From Selaginella moellendorffii (taxonomy: Eukaryota; Streptophyta; Lycopodiopsida; Selaginellales; Selaginellaceae): DNA of 64,000 bases. Numbering within the stretch: the first letter of the stretch is position 1; every line of letters begins with the position of its first letter. Below the pieces are notes generated by a model. It saw nothing but the letters and a program-made list of their open reading frames with translations, made no database searches and had not been told where the DNA came from. Positions 1 through 12,416 of this stretch are shown here, piece by piece. The position numbers were made by a program, and so were the translations under genes. The stretch lies in assembly GCF_000143415.4 (NCBI RefSeq), contig NW_003314262.1:3792021-3856020 (forward strand), given 5' to 3'.

Positions 1-1944
1 TTGTTGGCATTCATGTATTTGCTAGTTAGTAACTGTGTTGACGTTCAAATGAACTAAGTGGCAAGTTGAGTTAGTTGTGTTCTAGACAAGATTGCTTAGT
101 TGAGGTTGATCTTTAGCTTTTCCTTGAAAAGTGATTTAGTCATGGACTATGCTAACTCTATAAGTGGAAGAGTTAGTGATCGATGTTCAAATGGTTGAAT
201 CTTTACTGGATTTGAATTGGAATATATTGATCATTGATGATTCTTCTTGTGCTTGTTATGAAGTGACTTACATCTTGCTATAGATGGATTCATGGAGGAT
301 CGTTTGGTGATCATTTGTTGAGCATAGCTTTGCTATGTTTAGCTTTTGGATTGATGCAGAAATGCTCTTCATTAGCTTTGCATTATAAAGTTTGGTTTAT
401 GGATATGTTGAGGAGGATATTGTGGGTTGCACCATGATTTTTTCTTTAGCATTGAAGTTGGTTCATGCAAGACTTGTGATCATTGTTAAACAAGATATAG
501 CTATAAGCTTCTTCGAGCTTTTGGTTCTTTGAGTTTTATGCTCGTTGTTCCATTTGTTAAAAGTTGTTGGGGAAGGCATTGTTGGCTTCTTAGCTTCGAT
601 ATTGAAATTGGCTTTTGCATCTAGCAATCATTGATGATGATTGACTATCCTCTAGGATAATTAATTATCCTTGTCAGAGGTTTTGCTTGATTATCATTGA
701 TATAAAATGATTTGCCATTCTTCAGAATGGTGAATTTCTTCTTTCATGATGATTCTGCATCTCTCTATTGACGGGATGATTGATGATATTTCATGATGGT
801 TAGTTATTCTCTTTGATGGCTTTTGGCTTCTCGCATTATCACATATTCTTTGTGGTTTGCTTTGGTTTGGTCTTTTGGGTTTGAGACATCAGTAGGATGT
901 TGCTGACATTTGCTTTAAACAACTCTAGTTCCTTGGTATTGTTGACCGGGATCTATTCAGATTGGCTAGTGCAATGGTTGATATGAACAAGTGTTTATTG
1001 GTCTTGCAACATTCATTCTGTTCTGTTGATCATTGCTTGAGTTAGTTCTGATAGATTGGGATGTTATTTCTTTTGGGTGATACATTCGCGAGCATTTTGT
1101 TTGCCAGTTAATGATACTTTGTGTTCTTTGAGTTATCTTTAGTAAATTGTTTGGCTTACTGTCTGCCATCTTTGGCAGTTAAGTTTCATCATTGAGTTTC
1201 CTTGATGATATACTTGCTATTGAATTTTGTTGGATGGTGCATTCTATGTTTTCCAATGATAGTGATCTTGGTGGTTCCTATTCTATAATACTAGTTTATC
1301 GGATGATAACTTACTTGGAATACTTTTGTATTCTAATCTAAGATATATTCACTGATAAATAAGTCTTTAAGATATCATTGTCTATGACTTGATATTGTCC
1401 ATTTATGGATTTTTGAGTTTGGGCCAGTATAGGTAGACTAGCTTCGGCACTTCGTGTGCATGTTGAAATCTTTAGTCATGGGGTAGCTACTGTCGACTGG
1501 CCACATCACCCGCCTCTCTGTCGATGTTCCTTATTCTGTTGAAAGGGCGTGACCGTATAAACAACTCTAACTGCCTATTTATATTAGTCTATCTAAACCT
1601 TACTGACGGGTTTGGTTTATTTGCTCAGGAGGGTTGGGGCCTCTGGCTTCTCTCTCTATGTTCCTGCAGGCAGGGGCATATCACACTTTTGTAAGCTGGG
1701 TGACTCCTAGAGCAGCAAGGGTGGCTGACTCCGTTGGTCATTTCCTTGTTGGCGACGGCCGGAAGGTGTCTGAGTGGGTAGCACATCCGCATTAGACATA
1801 GAGGTTGCTTCATAACTCATTTAAGTTGGTGCATTTCTCACATAGTGTGAGTACCGTGAACTTTTTCTGGAGTTGTTTCCTTGGCGGTATTCTAGACTCG
1901 AGTATGCATCGACAAGGACGTCGATCTTCCTAAGGGGGGGAGAG
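1..1944 (+). mobile_element. Interior of LTR retroelement, copy A (5' side cut by window edge)
   Basis: This is the 3' part of the interior of an LTR element; it is repeated almost base for base at 9340-11283. It is rich in T and G on the plus strand, dense in stop codons in all frames, and shows no recognisable gag, protease, reverse transcriptase or integrase. It ends in a polypurine tract (about 1932-1944) directly before the LTR at 1945, which sets the element on the plus strand. It is probably a non-autonomous, LARD-like element, or one whose coding capacity has decayed completely. Confidence 0.75.
1932..1944 (+). other. Polypurine tract of retroelement copy A
   Basis: The sequence AAGGGGGGGAGAG is followed immediately by TGTCGCG, the start of the 3' LTR. 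This is the expected place and composition for the plus-strand priming site of an LTR retrotransposon. The same tract occurs at 11271-11283 in copy B. Confidence 0.75.
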
Positions 1945-3077
1945 TGTCGCGAATGTGACTTCGGGTATCGAAAGTTACTTGTCGACTAGTCCTTTTGGAT
2001 ATTCTTTCCTTACTGCCACGATGGCAGGAGGTTGGTACTACTGGACCCATTATCAGTTTCCCACTTGAGCTAGTTGAGAAACTGGTTAATGACCATGTAC
2101 TTAGATCAGATAAACATAAGGTAGGAACCCTATGTGTTTCTTGCTGAGCATACTCGGCCTGGTTTGAGAAACTTTTGTCATTGGCTTGCACTTGCTAGTA
2201 TTAAAAACCCTCATGATATTGAGCTTGGTCCCTCAATATTGTTAGGTGATAGCTTACCGTGTCTGCCAAACACCCTCGCTATCATGCCCTTTGTGTTAGT
2301 CTCATTCCGGTCCTAAATACTAATTATGGAAAGTGTCTAGATTTGCTCATTTGGCATATCTACGGAATGTAGATATTGATCTGAACACAATGGTGTTCAT
2401 CCCATGTCCAAATTCGCATTCTAGCGCCATTCCATATTTAGTAAATTTCGAGCTTGTCCCAGAGACTAACTCCTGATACTAAGGGAGGCTTGGGGTGAAA
2501 GCCCAAAGCGTGTGTTCCTCAAGGGGGGGGGGGGGGCTGTGGGGGGTTCCAAATGTATAGTAGGGATAGTGGGTAGGTCAGGCATGGCTGACCAACCTGA
2601 GGCATAGTTTAGCTCCCGCTTGCGTGCATGTCCTTGTTCTGCATTTGGCTTGGGTCTAAGCCCAAACTCCACACCATGCTAGCTGGTGGAGTAACCATAT
2701 CCTCGCGTTAGGCCATCAGTATGCTGAAATAGCCCTAGACTTCGTTTGACTCTGTTTTGTGTGCTGGTCCTGGCATTGGGATGCTGGTTGCTCTAGGACT
2801 GTTCCAAGTCGCTCCGCGCTCCTATCCCTTCACTCCTTGGGCTATATACTTGGGAGTTACTCCGTGGTTCGGTTCTATCACTCCCTGGCTCCATGCTTGG
2901 GGGTTTGGCACCGTTCCTTCGTTCAGTGGCCCAAGGCCCTGGAACTCGGGTTCCGCACCACGTTCCTTTGGACACGTGGCATGTGACACATGGCATTTGT
3001 CACGTGGCACAAAAAGGGTTTAGGGTGTTATCCTATGGTAAATCACCATAGGATAAAGGGTAAAAACCACGTGCGCT
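1945..3077 (+). repeat. 3' LTR of retroelement copy A
   Basis: The LTR starts with TGTCGCGAATG after the polypurine tract and runs to GTGCGCT, where P450 exon sequence begins (TCTCTTTTGGGG). It matches the LTR at 11284-12416 over its full length and the truncated LTR at 5829-6327 over its last ~500 bases. It holds a run of about 13 G near 2525, a CACGTGGCA box near 3000, and a 12-base-pair perfect hairpin (3028-3039 with 3045-3056). The expected terminal ACA, seen in the 5' LTR at 6325-6327, is missing at the P450 junction here and in copy B. Confidence 0.8.
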
Positions 3078-4778
3078 TCTCTTTTGGGGATCCCCTCTAG
3101 GCTTTCTCAGCACTCGATGCAAGCGGTCCTTCTGTGACTTTCGCTTCAATCTTGCTTTAACTAACTATGATCATTCTACAGATTTGGAGGAGTTTTCTGG
3201 AGTAATTTGCTTGGATCTCCCACCATCGTTGCAACAATGGTAGAGTCGGCCAAGTTCTTTCTCAGCTGCGCAGACTGTGGCCCCTCAGGTCTGTTTGCCC
3301 GATTGCTTGGGCCAGAAACTATAAACGAGGTCATCGGGAGTCAGCATGCGCTCTACTGGAGAATCTTTCTGGGGCTGATGGTTCCAGAGGCGCTCAAGTG
3401 CCACGTCCAAATGATTGATATCTTGGCTCAGGATACTCTCGAGTCATGGGGGTTGAAAAAGACGGTGTCGGTTATGGAAGAAACTCTCAAGGTTTTCATC
3501 ACATCTTTGTGTCGCTTGATCGTTTGATCTGGTTTTATACTTTTGCTAGTTCAGCTACTGCACGTTGATTGGATTAGTGTGCAAGAAACTCCTGCCCTCC
3601 ACTCCGGAGATGATTGATCTCATGAAAGACGCCCAAACGATAGAGAATGGGGTGCTCCAGTTTCCAATCGACTTACCCTTCTCACCTTATCGCAAAGCGT
3701 TACAGGTTTTTGCGTGGTTTTTTATTTTTCTAATTCTAGATCTATTGTTGTAATTGAGCAGGCCAGGGCAAGGCTCCATAGATTCTTGGATGGGCTCATC
3801 AACGAGAGAAGGGCCGAACTAGCTGCCAACGGTGAAAAGCGCAAAGATGCGCTAGACGAGTTTATTACGCACAAAGATGACAAGGTTGGATTCCTCTCGA
3901 ATCAACAAGTGGAAGACAATCTCGTGACACTGCTGTTCGGAGGCCACCACACCACAGCCCTTGCTCTCGTGTGGCTGATGAAACACTTGAATGGGAACCC
4001 ACAGGCTTTCAAGGAAGTGGAGGTTATTATTGTTATTATTATTATTGTGATTTTCTAAAATTCTATTTTGATTTCTAGGAGGAGCAAAGGAGAATCTTTC
4101 TTGGTAAAAGCTCCACCAATTACAACTTAACTTGGGAAGACACAAGCCAAATGCCAGCTACTCTAAGGGTTGTGGACTAAACTCCAATTTTATGTTAGAT
4201 TTAATTCGAGTGCTTTCGTAGGCTGTCAATGAAATTCTGAGGCTTTCTAATGTTGTGGGGGTGGTGACACGTAAACTCACTAAGGATATCAGCTACAAAG
4301 GTTTTATTACATATGATTGAAGCTAATTCCAATTATTTGTGTACTTTGTTGGTGTTAATAGGTTACACCTTGCCCAAAGATTGGATGGTTCATGTCTATA
4401 TGCCACCAATCCACTTAGATGACAGCATTTACCCTAATGCAGCAAAATTTAATCCATCCAGATTTGAAGTATGGTATTTTTCGTGTTTATACTAAACCAA
4501 ACCTTTTATTTTAGGTTCCAGCTAAAACTGGCACATTTATTCCATTTGGCTATGGAGATAGAATATGCCCAGGAAGTGCATTAAGTCTGTTAGAGCAAAT
4601 GATTTTCATACACAGGCTTATCACAAAATACAGGTAAATTCTTTTGCTCCTCTTTTCTTGTCAACAAATTGTAATATTTTATTGAAGATGGGAGCCTGTC
4701 AATCCAAACAGTAAAACAAGCTACTGGCCAATGCCATCCGTGAAAGATGAATACCTCGTACATGTTATGTCCATTTAG
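3078..4778 (+). pseudogene. Cytochrome P450 (clan-85-like), copy A, 5'-truncated
   Basis: This is a multi-exon P450 missing its membrane anchor and proline hinge, which the LTR replaces. Exons can be followed from SLFWGSPLGFLSTR, through FGGVFWSNLLGSPTI, an I-helix segment with FGGHHTTALALVWLM, the K-helix ExxR as NEILR, the PERF-like NPSRF, and the heme loop FGYGDRICPG, to a C-terminus ending VMSI and a stop at 4776-4778. P450s of this clan oxidise sterols, terpenoids and related hormones at the ER. The substrate here cannot be told. The acidic I-helix residue normally before TT is His. With no start or anchor it should not make a working enzyme. Confidence 0.85.
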
Positions 4779-4864
4779 TAAGAAATAATAAGAAAATAAA
4801 GTAAATTCTGCACAATTGAAAAGAGAATGTTAAGAGCGCTATTCTGATTAACTTTCTTGTCTCA

Positions 4865-5822
4865 CCTCTATTCAAATTCCAAAGCTGTGATCTTCATAGT
4901 AAACAGGCTTGTTGCTGATTATCATGCAGTCATGTTTCCAAATCGAAAACTGATGAGGGCCTTCATGGACATTGAGAGCGGCGCCAACTCAATGGCCAGT
5001 TCCTACATTTCCACTGCACAGCAAGAGAGTACTTAATTCACTGTAGGCAAGAAAACACTACCGTGACAATAGTTAAGTTCAATTCTCCACGAGGAGAACA
5101 AAGCCTGGAGTATTCTCTGGGAAAACTGCTTGATCAATCGATATGTGCCCCTAAAATACAAACAAGTCAGCTAAAAAGACAACAAATGATCCGGAGGGTG
5201 CCTTTAAAACTCGCGTATCTCCCATTACACGGACAAGCCCTGGCACGTTAAGGTTAGCAAAGAATACCAAGGCTTGTCTTTACCAGCAGGACATGCCTGA
5301 GGGATGCTATCGCGCGCTTGGAAAAGGTACTCCAAAATGAACAGTCCTAGTTATATCATTGTTCCATCTGTATATTGTGCGCCACTGTCGAGCAAAAGCA
5401 GATTTTCATCATCCACTAAGGCTCCGTTTGCACCAATCCTGTAAGGACTGGTAAGAGCCGACAATTTTGCAATGGTAGAAAATACAAGCCACAAATTGTA
5501 TCAAAGCTAGTTTCTAGAAATCCTTCCTTGTTGGAACGAGAGCAGAGAAGTTCATCACCAACTTCCACCTCCGTAAGTTTGGCTTTCTCAGTAACGCAAG
5601 GACATGGGTACTCCACCAGCTAGCATGGAATGGAAGCCCAAAACTCAACCAGCATCCCTGCTCGGAAAGACCCGGTTACAATTGCAAAGAAAACGACGGA
5701 ACTTTTACCTCAAGTGTTCTTGTTTCATCCCTGAGATCTCAGCAGCATTTTTTATGGCCTTCGGCACAGATAGCGGCAATGGTCTGTGTAATACAGCCTG
5801 TCCATCTGATGTTCCATTTTTC
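4865..5822 (-). pseudogene. Aminopeptidase P (M24B), copy A, fragment
   Basis: Read on the minus strand, this holds the catalytic (pita-bread) half of a cytosolic Xaa-Pro aminopeptidase P: PLSVPKAIKNAAEISGMKQ, a FWAWLKVKIVTEKAKLTEVE-like segment, LLLLDSGAQYTDGT (metal-binding Asp), GHISIDQAVFPENTPGF-like sequence, the ALNVHEG block and a decayed YYEDHSFGI motif. The first half of the gene is missing beyond 5822, where the tandem-duplication junction lies. A patch at 5604-5628 has been overwritten by an inverted piece of LTR. It lies tail-to-tail with the P450 and is not functional. Confidence 0.8.
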
Positions 5823-5828
5823 CTGTCG

Positions 5829-6327
5829 AACTTGAGGCATAGTCTAGCTCCTGCTTGCATGCTTGTCCTTGTTCTGCGTCCGGCTTGAGTCTAAGCCCAA
5901 GCTCCACACCATGCTAGCTGGTGGAGTACCCATATCCTCGCGTTAGGCCACCAGTATGCTAAAATAGCACTAGACTTTGTTTGGCTCCGTTTTGCGTATT
6001 GGTCCTGGCATTGGGATGCTGGTTGCTCTAGGACTGTTCCAAGTCACTCCGGGCTCATGTCCCTTTGCTCCTTGGGTTATATGCTCGGGAGTTACTCCAT
6101 GGTTCGGTTCTGTCACTCCTTGGCTCCATGCTTGGGGGTTTGGCACCGTTCCTTTGTTCAGTGGCCCAAGGCCCTGGAACTCGGGTTCTGCACCACGTTC
6201 CTTTGGACACGTGGCATGTGACACATGGCATTTGTCACGTGGCACAAAGAGGGTTTAGGTTCCGCTTCGTGGTGTTATCTTATGGTAAATCACCATAGGA
6301 TAAAGGGTAAAAACCACGTGCGCTACA
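5829..6327 (+). repeat. 5' LTR of retroelement copy B, lacking its first ~640 bases
   Basis: From ACTTGAGGCATAG onward this matches the last part of the 3' LTRs at 1945-3077 and 11284-12416. It ends CGCTACA directly before a primer-binding site, so it is the 5' LTR of the element whose interior is 6328-11283. Its left end abuts broken aminopeptidase sequence, with no target duplication. The left end is therefore the tandem-duplication junction rather than an insertion boundary. The hairpin near the right end is kept with one mismatch. Confidence 0.75.
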
Positions 6328-9300
6328 TTTGGTATCAGAGGATGAGTCTCAGCAAGTAGTATTCAATGAGATTGGGCAACTAGTCTCGTTACATACGCAA
6401 AGATGAAAACGATGATTCGAGTGGGTACACGTTTGGGTGCAATGACTTCGCAATCGTTCCTTGGGTATGGTTTTGGTTACCGTTTTGTACCGTATTATAT
6501 GAGCTTGCTCTTGGGCTCATAGGAAGGATTGAGTTGTTCCAGTAGCACGAGTTTGCGCTTGGGCTCGTGAGTGAGGCACATTAGCAACTCAATGTTACAC
6601 TTTGAGTTGGTAGGATTAATGTTAGCCTATCGGTGGTTCTATGAGTTGTTCCTTGTACCATGGGTGAAAGCAAACTCCTTGGGTTTGCTATGAGTGGCAA
6701 ATAGGCTGGTCCATAGCTATTTAGCACGGCACTAGTGGATCCTTCCTAGGCATGATTACAAGTGGATCAATCAAGACTGTAGGGATAAGTCTGTTGGTTC
6801 AAGTAGTCATTGCCATGCTCTCTTATAAACTTTTCTTGGATTAAACTGAAGGCAGTGTGAAAGCAAGCTTAAAGTTTAGTCAAAGATGAGACCGAAAAGA
6901 GAGTCGTCAAGGATGAAGGATCAAACACGTAAATCATTTTCTCTTCTTGAAGAAATGATTTGCAATGAGGTGTTAACTCATTGCTTATATTCACATTATG
7001 CAATCAAGAGTCCCTATCTTGATGTGTGTTGGAAATGATAATCTTACAAATAGTGAGTTGTGGGATGGATAGCGGTGAAGCACTAAACCATTTTGTCTAG
7101 GCTTGCTATTGGAAGACTTGGGTTGCAATGCTCAATTTTTTTTCGGGGAACCTTGTTATTGCTCCTTGAGTAACTTGGTGTTGGATTAGTGTTAAATTTG
7201 GTCAGAAAGAGAGTGGCATGAGCTTGTCCGTATTGTGAACAAAAGTTAGTGGTGTTAGGTGTTGTAAATCTCTATTGATGGGGTGTGGCATTTATGTTGC
7301 ATTTTGTCGAATCGAGTTGGCACTTGATATTCACATAAACCTTTGCAGTAGTAACATGGGCATTGCTTATAGTGTTGCTTGATTGATGATCAAGTCATTG
7401 TGATTTATATCATATCCATGTGATAATGAGCAATGTGTTTACGAAGTTGCTTGGGTAAATGATGATCAACCCCAAAGTGGTTGATAGAGAAGTTAGTCTA
7501 TTTGTACGAAGTAGCATTGTAGTAGCTTTGACTGGATTCTCAATGGTGGTCCATTATGCTAAGCTTAAGTTGGTACCTTGTTTCCTTGAGTTTGCCCATT
7601 AGGTGTTGGAAAAGGGTTATAGCATTCATTTGCTATGGCTTGTTGATTGATCCGTTAGCACTTGGAGTAGATTGTTGGATGGAAAAGATGTGTAGTTGGG
7701 GCATTGACATCACTAACACTTGTGTTAGTGGAAGTGGCATTGTTATTTCGAGTGATGAGGAATTTTCCTTGGACCTTGATTTTCTATATCATTTTTCTTA
7801 GTATTTTGGCTTCACATTGGATCTTGAAGGTGATTGAAGAAGAATGTTAGTGCAATGTGGATATCTGAAGATGTGGTCTTTGTGATCAAGCCTTGGGTGT
7901 TCACTTTGCACTTTGCGGGTGTCGGTGTTGGATGTCGATTATATAGGCAAAGATCGATGCTTAAACATATTGTTGGATCATGAGAATTTGTGTTGAGGTG
8001 AACCTATGTGAAGTTGTTTGTAGAAGGAAGTTGGTTGAGTCTTGAAAGTTTGCAATCCTGGACTGAGAGTCATTCTTTCTTTAGAAATTTTCTACAAATT
8101 TTTTTAGACTTCTCCAATGGCTGATCTGTTGATCACTTTGCCGAAAACCATTCCGTTTTCGTAAGCCAGTACAAACTAATGAAGGGGTTGGAGTTGACTT
8201 CGGTTGGCTTAGACTTTGGTAGGTAGTTTGTATGATGCGACCCGAAAGGGATGCTGACTTCTGGGGCTAAGGCAATTGAGTTGAATAGAGTCTGGAGTTG
8301 GTATAAAAAAGTGGCCGTTGCACTTATCTAAAAAAGGTGACCCTTGTGCCTTTCTTTTGTAGAGTTGTGCTTGGTGGCAAGTTGCATCTTACATTTTGCT
8401 TAGACTCTATGAGAGTAGTGAGCTCTCACTGATCTTGACTTGGTCTTGGTGGCCTTGCGCCTTGGCTGAGGATGGTGATGTCTAATTTAGTTGTTTGAGG
8501 TTGAGATGTTAGTACCCGTACTATAGCTTTGTCTATAAGGAGGTTGTGTACCGATATGAGTCCATTTTATAGTCTTCACTTTAGTTTCGATTGAGTGTTG
8601 ATCGTATAACTAGCCTCTTCAAGGCATGCTCAGAGCTAGTGGCTAAATGTTTTAGTGAGCTTATTGTGGTTGAGTTGGATTCGAGTGGTCATTTAGTTTG
8701 TGCTTGTCTATGAACTTTTATCTTGTAGCTGGGATATCACATTCATGTTGGACAAGTATATAACTTGATGACAAGAGTTGGTGTTTGGGTCTTGTGAAGG
8801 CAAGTTGAGGAGTGATTGTTAGTTGCTTTGCGACTAATGATTACTTGTAGACTTCATCAAGGACCATTGACACTTGCTTTGCTAGATGATGATTTAGCAA
8901 TGATGGGCTTACTTTACCGAATGGTGTTGCGGAGGATTGTGTCATTAGGCTGGCATGGTTTTTCTATGTTGGCATGTCAATTCCTTTGTCGATATCATTT
9001 GGTTACGTTTAGTTTGTAGTGTTGGATCTCATTGAGTTTTGGATGTGGTGATTCACTCCTTGATGATGTGTTATCTGTAACTGAGTTTTGCTGAAAGATT
9101 GGTCTTGGATACTAAGTATCTTCGACTTTAGTTAGCTTGGTTGCTAAGAAGTTTTGGGTGGTGATTCACTCTTGCTTTCTTCTTGTTTTGTTATGGTGTT
9201 AATTGCATTGAAGTGATGTCTTGTCGTTGACATTGTTGATATTGAGATTCGAGTGAAATGAGATATCCTTCCAAAGATTGATATTAAATTTCATTAGTCT

Positions 9301-11283
9301 TGATGAAAATAGTGTTGATGATTTGGTTTTAGCTTTGTGTTGTTGGCATTCATGTATTTGCTAGTTAGTAACTGTGTTGACGTTCAAATGAACTAAGTGG
9401 CAAGTTGAGTTAGTTGTGTTCTAGACAAGATTGCTTAGTTGAGGTTGATCTTTAGCTTTTCCTTGAAAAGTGATTTAGTCATGGACTATGCTAACTCTAT
9501 AAGTGGAAGAGTTAGTGATCGATGTTCAAATGGTTGAATCTTTACTGGATTTGAATTGGAATATATTGATCATTGATGATTCTTCTTGTGCTTGTTATGA
9601 AGTGACTTACATCTTGCTATAGATGGATTCATGGAGGATCGTTTGGTGATCATTTGTTGAGCATAGCTTTGCTATGTTTAGCTTTTGGATTGATGCAGAA
9701 ATGCTCTTCATTAGCTTTGCATTATAAAGTTTGGTTTATGGATATGTTGAGGAGGATATTGTGGGTTGCACCATGATTTTTTCTTTAGCATTGAAGTTGG
9801 TTCATGCAAGACTTGTGATCATTGTTAAACAAGATATAGCTATAAGCTTCTTCGAGCTTTTGGTTCTTTGAGTTTTATGCTCGTTGTTCCATTTGTTAAA
9901 AGTTGTTGGGGAAGGCATTGTTGGCTTCTTAGCTTCGATATTGAAATTGGCTTTTGCATCTAGCAATCATTGATGATGATTGACTATCCTCTAGGATAAT
10001 TAATTATCCTTGTCAGAGGTTTTGCTTGATTATCATTGATATAAAATGATTTGCCATTCTTCAGAATGGTGAATTTCTTCTTTCATGATGATTCTGCATC
10101 TCTCTATTGACGGGATGATTGATGATATTTCATGATGGTTAGTTATTCTCTTTGATGGCTTTTGGCTTCTCGCATTATCACATATTCTTTGTGGTTTGCT
10201 TTGGTTTGGTCTTTTGGGTTTGAGACATCAGTAGGATGTTGCTGACATTTGCTTTAAACAACTCTAGTTCCTTGGTATTGTTGACCGGGATCTATTCAGA
10301 TTGGCTAGTGCAATGGTTGATATGAACAAGTGTTTATTGGTCTTGCAACATTCATTCTGTTCTGTTGATCATTGCTTGAGTTAGTTCTGATAGATTGGGA
10401 TGTTATTTCTTTTGGGTGATACATTCGCGAGCATTTTGTTTGCCAGTTAATGATACTTTGTGTTCTTTGAGTTATCTTTAGTAAATTGTTTGGCTTACTG
10501 TCTGCCATCTTTGGCAGTTAAGTTTCATCATTGAGTTTCCTTGATGATATACTTGCTATTGAATTTTGTTGGATGGTGCATTCTATGTTTTCCAATGATA
10601 GTGATCTTGGTGGTTCCTATTCTATAATACTAGTTTATCGGATGATAACTTACTTGGAATACTTTTGTATTCTAATCTAAGATATATTCACTGATAAATA
10701 AGTCTTTAAGATATCATTGTCTATGACTTGATATTGTCCATTTATGGATTTTTGAGTTTGGGCCAGTATAGGTAGACTAGCTTCGGCACTTCGTGTGCAT
10801 GTTGAAATCTTTAGTCATGGGGTAGCTACTGTCGACTGGCCACATCACCCGCCTCTCTGTCGATGTTCCTTATTCTGTTGAAAGGGCGTGACCGTATAAA
10901 CAACTCTAACTGCCTATTTATATTAGTCTATCTAAACCTTACTGACGGGTTTGGTTTATTTGCTCAGGAGGGTTGGGGCTTCTGGCTTCTCTCTCTATGT
11001 TCCTGCAGGCAGGGGCATATCACACTTTTGTAAGCTGGGTGACTCCTAGAGCAGCAAGGGTGGCTGACTCCGTTGGTCATTTCCTTGTTGGCGACGGCCG
11101 GAAGGTGTCTGAGTGGGTAGCACATCCGCATTAGACATAGAGGTTGCTTCATAACTCATTTAAGTTGGTGCATTTCTCACATAGTGTGAGTACCGTGAAC
11201 TTTTTCTGGAGTTGTTTCCTTGGCGGTATTCTAGACTCGAGTATGCATCGACAAGGACGTCGATCTTCCTAAGGGGGGGAGAG
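6328..11283 (+). mobile_element. Interior of LTR retroelement, copy B (noncoding, LARD-like)
   Basis: This ~4.96 kb interior runs from the primer-binding site to the polypurine tract at 11271-11283. From 9340 on it repeats 1-1944. It is strongly T/G-rich on the sense strand. The longest open stretch is about 80 codons (7556-7801) and matches nothing I recognise. No zinc knuckle, protease DSG/DTG, reverse-transcriptase YxDD or integrase motif was found. Long LTRs with a multi-kilobase noncoding interior fit the LARD class, which depends on an autonomous partner for proteins. A very decayed autonomous element cannot be excluded. Confidence 0.75.
6330..6341 (+). other. Retroelement primer-binding site (initiator tRNA-Met type)
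   Basis: TGGTATCAGAGG lies two bases after the LTR end. It is the usual plant LTR-retrotransposon primer-binding site, complementary to the 3' end of initiator tRNA-Met. It confirms plus-strand orientation of the element. Confidence 0.85.
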
Positions 11284-12416
11284 TGTCGCGAATGTGACTT
11301 CGGGTATCGAAAGTTACTTGTCGACTAGTCCTTTTGGATATTCTTTCCTTACTGCCACGATGGCAGGAGGTTGGTACTACTGGACCCATTATCAGTTTCC
11401 CACTTGAGCTAGTTGAGAAACTGGTTAATGACCATGTACTTAGATCAGATAAACATAAGGTAGGAACCCTATGTGTTTCTTGCTGAGCATACTCGGCCTG
11501 GTTTGAGAAACTTTTGTCATTGGCTTGCACTTGCTAGTATTAAAAACCCTCGTGATATTGAGCTTGGTCCCTCAATATTGTTAGGTGATAGCTTACCGTG
11601 TCTGCCAAACACCCTCGCTATCATGCCCTTTGTGTTAGTCTCATTCCGGTCCTAAATACTATTTATGGAAAGTGTCTAGATTTGCTCATTTGGTATATCT
11701 ACGGAATGTAGATATTGATCTGAACACAATGGTGTTCATCCCATGTCCAAATTCGCATTCTAGCGCCATTCCATATTTAGTAAATTTCGAGCTTGTCCCA
11801 GAGACTAACTCCTGATACTAAGGGAGGCTTGGGGTGAAAGCCCAAAGCGTGTGTTCCTCAAGGGGGGGGGGGGGGCTGTGGGGGGTTTCAAATGTATAGT
11901 AGGGATAGTGGGTAGGTCGGGCATGGCTGACCAACCTAAGGCATAGTTTAGCTCCCGCTTGCGTGCCTGTCCTTGTTCTGCTTTTGGCTTGGGTCTAAGC
12001 CCAAACTCCACACCATGCTAGCTGGTGGAGTAACCATATCCTCGCGTTAGGCCATCAGTATGCTGAAATAGCCCTAAACTTCGTTTGACTCTGTTTTGCG
12101 TGCTGGTCCTGGCATTGGGATGCTGGTTGCTCTAGGACTATTCCAAGTCGCTCCGCGCTCCTATCCCTTCACTCCTTAGGCTATATACTCGGGAGTTACT
12201 TCGTGGTTCGGTTCCATCACTCCCTGGCTCCATGCTTGGGGGTTTGGCACCGTTCCTTCGTTCAGTGGCCCAAGGCCATGGAACTCGGGTTCCACACCAC
12301 GTTCCTTTGGACACGTGGCATGTGACACATGGCATTTGTCACGTGGCACAAAAAGGGTTTAGGGTGTTATCCTATGGTAAATCACCATAGGATAAAGGGT
12401 AAAAACCACGTGCGCT
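11284..12416 (+). repeat. 3' LTR of retroelement copy B
   Basis: This is nearly identical to 1945-3077. It starts TGTCGCG after a polypurine tract and ends GTGCGCT against P450 exon sequence. The 12-base-pair hairpin recurs near its right end. The 5' LTR of the same element (5829-6327) is truncated, so the two LTRs cannot be compared over their whole length for dating. Confidence 0.8.

Larger units (their letters stand above)
1..5828 (+). repeat. First unit of a 9339-base tandem duplication
   Basis: Sequence from position 1 recurs from 9340 with a constant offset of 9339 and only scattered substitutions. The unit comprises retroelement interior, 3' LTR, P450 (+) and the 3' part of aminopeptidase P (-). 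It breaks off inside the aminopeptidase gene at about 5822-5829, where a 5'-truncated LTR follows. The second unit (9340 onward) runs on through the full aminopeptidase gene after an inserted element is removed. The simplest reading is one unequal exchange joining mid-aminopeptidase to the 5' LTR. Confidence 0.85.

Noticed and set aside
4021-4145. Minus-strand frame with a run of Asn near P450 copies
   Set aside because: It is antisense to a TTA microsatellite in the P450 intron; no independent gene evidence.
5977-6298. Open frames of ~90 codons in the truncated 5' LTR
   Set aside because: They lie wholly within LTR sequence and recur in the other LTRs with changed frames.
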